64,000 nt of DNA from positions 23,768 through 87,767 of the forward strand of contig CBDFHU010000017.1 in NCBI GenBank assembly GCA_965247375.1. The letters are read 5' to 3'. The position numbers were made by a program, and so were the translations under genes. The DNA is from Arsenicibacter sp965247375 (GTDB lineage: Bacteria > Bacteroidota > Bacteroidia > Cytophagales > Spirosomataceae). Of the stretch, positions 61,150-64,000 are shown in pieces. Within the stretch, counting starts at the first letter, position 1, and each line of letters begins with the position of its first letter. The notes under the pieces were generated by a model. That model was not told the DNA's origin, did not search any database, and was given only the letters and a program-made list of their open reading frames with translations.

Positions 61150-64000
61150 TTAAAAAGTCACATTAAAGCCGGCAACAAATGAGCGGGCCACCGGGTAGTT
61201 GGCCTGGGACAGGCCGTTTGTCAGGACGTTATCGGTTGAGGTAGCATCGGGGTTGAAGCCTAGGAACTTCGTAAACGTATACAGGTTGTTGGCGGTCACA
61301 TAGACCCGTGCGCCGGCCAGCCGGATGGCGGAGGCCCAGCCAGCCGGGAGAGTATAAGCCAGCTGGACATTGCGGATACGGAGGTAATCCGCATCTTTGA
61401 AAAACAGGTTTGAGGCACGGGTAAGCCGGCGGGCAGGGGAGAAGTTACCCATATTAGGCTGGGCCAGAAATCCGTCAGGATTATCGACCGGATGATAGCG
61501 GTTCCGGAAATAATAAGCATTTGGTACGCCAAATCCTTCCCCGGCTTCTTCCTGGTTCGATAACTGGGTATCCCAGATTTTACGGCCCTCAATACCGACC
61601 AGTGAGAAACTCAGCTCAAACTGGCGGTAACTGAAATTAGACGAAAAACCGTAGGAGAATTTTGGATTGAAGGTGCCGAAACTCTTCCGGTCGTTGAGGT
61701 CTATAACGCCGTCCTTGTTGAGGTCTTCCACCATGTAATCGCCGAGGACCGTTCCGGCAAGAGCCGGGATGGTTTTCAGCTGTTCCTGGGTTTTTGTAAA
61801 CGCCGATGATATGGTAGCCATAGAGTTCGGCAATGGAGCCACCGACCCGGGTCAGAAAATTACTCGACCCACCCGTCAGAATCTGCTGTTGTCCGGGGGC
61901 CAGCGCCAGTACTTTGTTGGTATTGGTGGCCAGGTTCGCACTAAATCCCCACTTGACCGCACCGGGCAGCAGATTTGTACCGCTGAACTCAACCTCAAAA
62001 CCCTTGTTCTGAATCCGGCCAATGTTTTTGGATTGATGAGCTGAAACCCGATTGCTGAGGTACAGGCACGTTCAGTAACAGATCTTTGGTGGTGGATGAG
62101 TAATAATCAGCGCTCAGTGTCAGCCGGTTAGCCAGTAGTCCCACGTTCAGGCCAATGTTGGCTGAGGTTTTGGTTTCCCAGGACAGGTTCGGGTTGGGGG
62201 TACTGCTGGCGGCAAATCCGGCGGCCAGGCTGCTGCCATAGACGTAATTATCGGGGTTGACGAGGGCTTTTGAACTATAGGAACCAATCTGGTTATTGCC
62301 CGACTGCCCCCAGCTTGCCCGCAGCTTGGCGAATGAAAGCAGGTTCGATTTCGGAAAAAACGATTCGTTGCTGATAATCCAGCCTCCCGTCAGGGAAGGG
62401 AAATTACCCCACTTCCGGTCATCGCCGAAACGCGAAGAACCATCACGACGGATGGTGGCTGTAAAAAGGTTTTTGTTTTTGAAGGCATACTGTGCGCGGG
62501 CCAGGTACGAAATCTGTGTCCAGGCATAGCGCGATGCGGTAGCGGCAAAGGCACTGGCCCCGGCAATGTTGGTCAGGTTATTATCGGCAATACCTGACCC
62601 CGTCACAATGGTATTGGTACCTGTCTCTTTCTGAAATGTATAGCCCGCCAGCAGGTCAAGCGAATGGTCCTGAATCTGCCGGCTGTAGGTCAGCGTGTTT
62701 TCCGAGATGTAGTTGGTATTGAAATCCCGGGTTTCAGTTGCTACGGCTGGTTTAGGGGCGGCTGTGCGGTAACCGCCTACGTCAGAAGGATTGTAAAAAT
62801 CAATGAAGTTGCTCATCAGATCGCCTCCGAGCAGCGTTTTGAACGAAAGACCCGGCAGCGGCCGGTAGGTTACGTAGGTATTGCCGAATGTCCGGAAAAA
62901 CGTGCGTCTGTTCTTGATTTTTTCAATCAGTGCCAGCGGATTTTCGGCCAGAGCACCATCTTCGGGGGTATTGGCAACAATCTGCTTACTGATGGCCGGC
63001 GATCCGTCTTCGTTGTAAGGGCTGAAAAACGGATAGCTGATGTACATGTTTGCAATCGGATCGAACGACTGGTTTCCGTTGTTGTTGAAATACCGCTGGT
63101 CGTTGTAGGACGGGTTCATGCTGGCCCCGAAATCAACTTTTTCCGACACCTTTGAATCGAGTCTGATGCTGGCGCTGTACCGTTTCAGGCCATTGTTGCG
63201 CACAATGCCTTCCTGATTGAAATAATTGGCCGAGACGTAGTAATTGGTTTTGCCGGTGCTGCCCGAAACCCCCACATTGTAGCTGCTCATCGGGGCAGGA
63301 CGGAACAGCTCGCCCAGCCAGTCGGTATTGGTAAGACCCGGGTTGTTTATCCAGCCAGGGTTGCACATAATTAAGCCGCAGTTCGCGCAGACTGGCCCCT
63401 TTGGCTACCCGCGTGGCACGGTCGTCGGCAATGCTGCGGGTAGCCGGATTTTTTGAGACATATCCCCAGTCCCGGGCTTCTGTGAAATAAATGGCAGCAT
63501 CATAAGCGTCTACGTACTTCACCCGGTCGGCCCGTTCCTGAAACCCTGTGTAAAGGTCTACGGATACGCTCATTTTCTCCGACTGGCCTTTTTTGGTCGT
63601 AATCAGGACCACGCCGTTGGCCGCCCGTGACCCATAAATTGCGGCGGATGACGGGTCCTTCAGAATGTCAATCGTTTCAATATCCTGCGGATTGACTGAG
63701 TTCAGGGAAGACCCTTCCGAGAGCGGAAAACCGTCCACGACGATCAACGGATTGCGGCCGGCAGTCAGCGTACCGATGCCGCGGATCACAATCTGCGGAT
63801 CAGCACCCGGCTGAGCCTGGGCGTCGTTAATTAATGACCCCGGCTGCTTTGCCGGCCAGCTGCTGAGCAAAACTACTGCCATTGTACCGTACGAGCTGAT
63901 CCCCTTTCACCTGGGTTATTACTCCGGTTACTTTAGCTTTGGATTGGGTGCCATAACCAATAACAACCACCTCACCCAGTAATTTCTGGTCGGATTTAAG
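61150..64000 (-). pseudogene. susC: SusC-like TonB-dependent outer membrane receptor, partial, four frameshifts
   Basis: The gene runs off the right edge. From the edge: the carboxypeptidase-like end and plug start (EVVVIGYGTQSKAKVTGVIT), the RIRG-type segment IVIRGIGTLTAGRNPLIVVD and GSRAANGVVLITTKKG, then the beta-barrel to LTF-type end FVAGFNVTF at 61150. Reading breaks four times, and each is repaired by removing one base from a run: C4 at 63838-63841, G3 at 63358-63360, T5 at 62025-62029 and T5 at 61792-61796 (plus-strand view). Repaired, the family features continue without loss. Its partner SusD starts 20 bp downstream. Confidence 0.87.

Noticed and set aside
63827..63834. TTAATTAA at a SusC frameshift as a transposon footprint (4-bp duplication)
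   Set aside because: A one-base change in the neighbouring C4 run restores the frame with the normal family spacing and matches the other frameshifts, so a footprint is not needed.

Overview
The window looks like chromosomal DNA of a free-living member of the Bacteroidota, most likely Cytophagales/Spirosomaceae (Spirosoma-like). Support for this: a SusC/SusD pair, multidomain secreted proteins (one with a type IX secretion-like C-terminus), promoters of the TTTG-N19-TAnnTTTG type, weak ribosome binding sites, and families such as DUF2147, DoxX, DUF4405 and the heparan-alpha-glucosaminide acetyltransferase-like group. Base composition is near half G+C and is AT-richer in intergenic stretches. 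The genus is an inference.

Layout. 0-10 kb: an OmpR-type regulator, a YbjJ-like MFS carrier, a beta-helix surface protein, a small protein resembling archaeo-eukaryotic primases (AEP), a DoxX/lipoprotein pair, an MHS-family transporter and a frameshifted secreted protein. 10-17 kb: a complete RND efflux operon (membrane fusion protein, HAE1-type pump, outer-membrane factor) behind a small acidic exported protein. 17-24 kb: a frameshifted M43-like metalloprotease, a GtrA-like protein and a YadA-head-like protein with an S74 chaperone domain. 23-30 kb: a minus-strand run of S41 peptidase, GMC oxidoreductase, sugar isomerase-like protein and sterol desaturase-like protein. 30-39 kb: a signal-peptide-bearing MTA/SAH nucleosidase, an ABC exporter, a flavin monooxygenase, DUF2147, a thioesterase, a sugar-acid dehydratase and a toxin-antitoxin pair with a clear operator. 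39-54 kb: a DEAD-box helicase, an Mla-type lipid transport operon, a UxaA/SDR pair, an acyltransferase coupled to adenine deaminase, an ECF sigma factor, a sulfatase, a secreted protein of unknown function and a MacB-like permease. 54.2-58.3 kb: tRNA-Leu followed by fragments of an integrase, a Tn3-family transposase and an IS30-like transposase around one large secreted protein, which I read as a decayed mobile island. 58.3-64 kb: a minus-strand SusC-SusD-GDPD-MBL locus whose last gene is cut short at the island edge and whose SusC runs off the window.

Three observations stand out. (1) A module of about 60 residues with the core GPxGYVFSxVFR recurs near the C-termini of three otherwise unrelated exported proteins. 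(2) Nine apparent single-base frameshifts occur, all explainable by a change in homopolymer length, and all in five genes for exported proteins. (3) Intergenic gaps carry related long imperfect hairpins, one with an identical 14-bp arm at two loci more than 33 kb apart. No CRISPR array, rRNA or complete prophage was seen.
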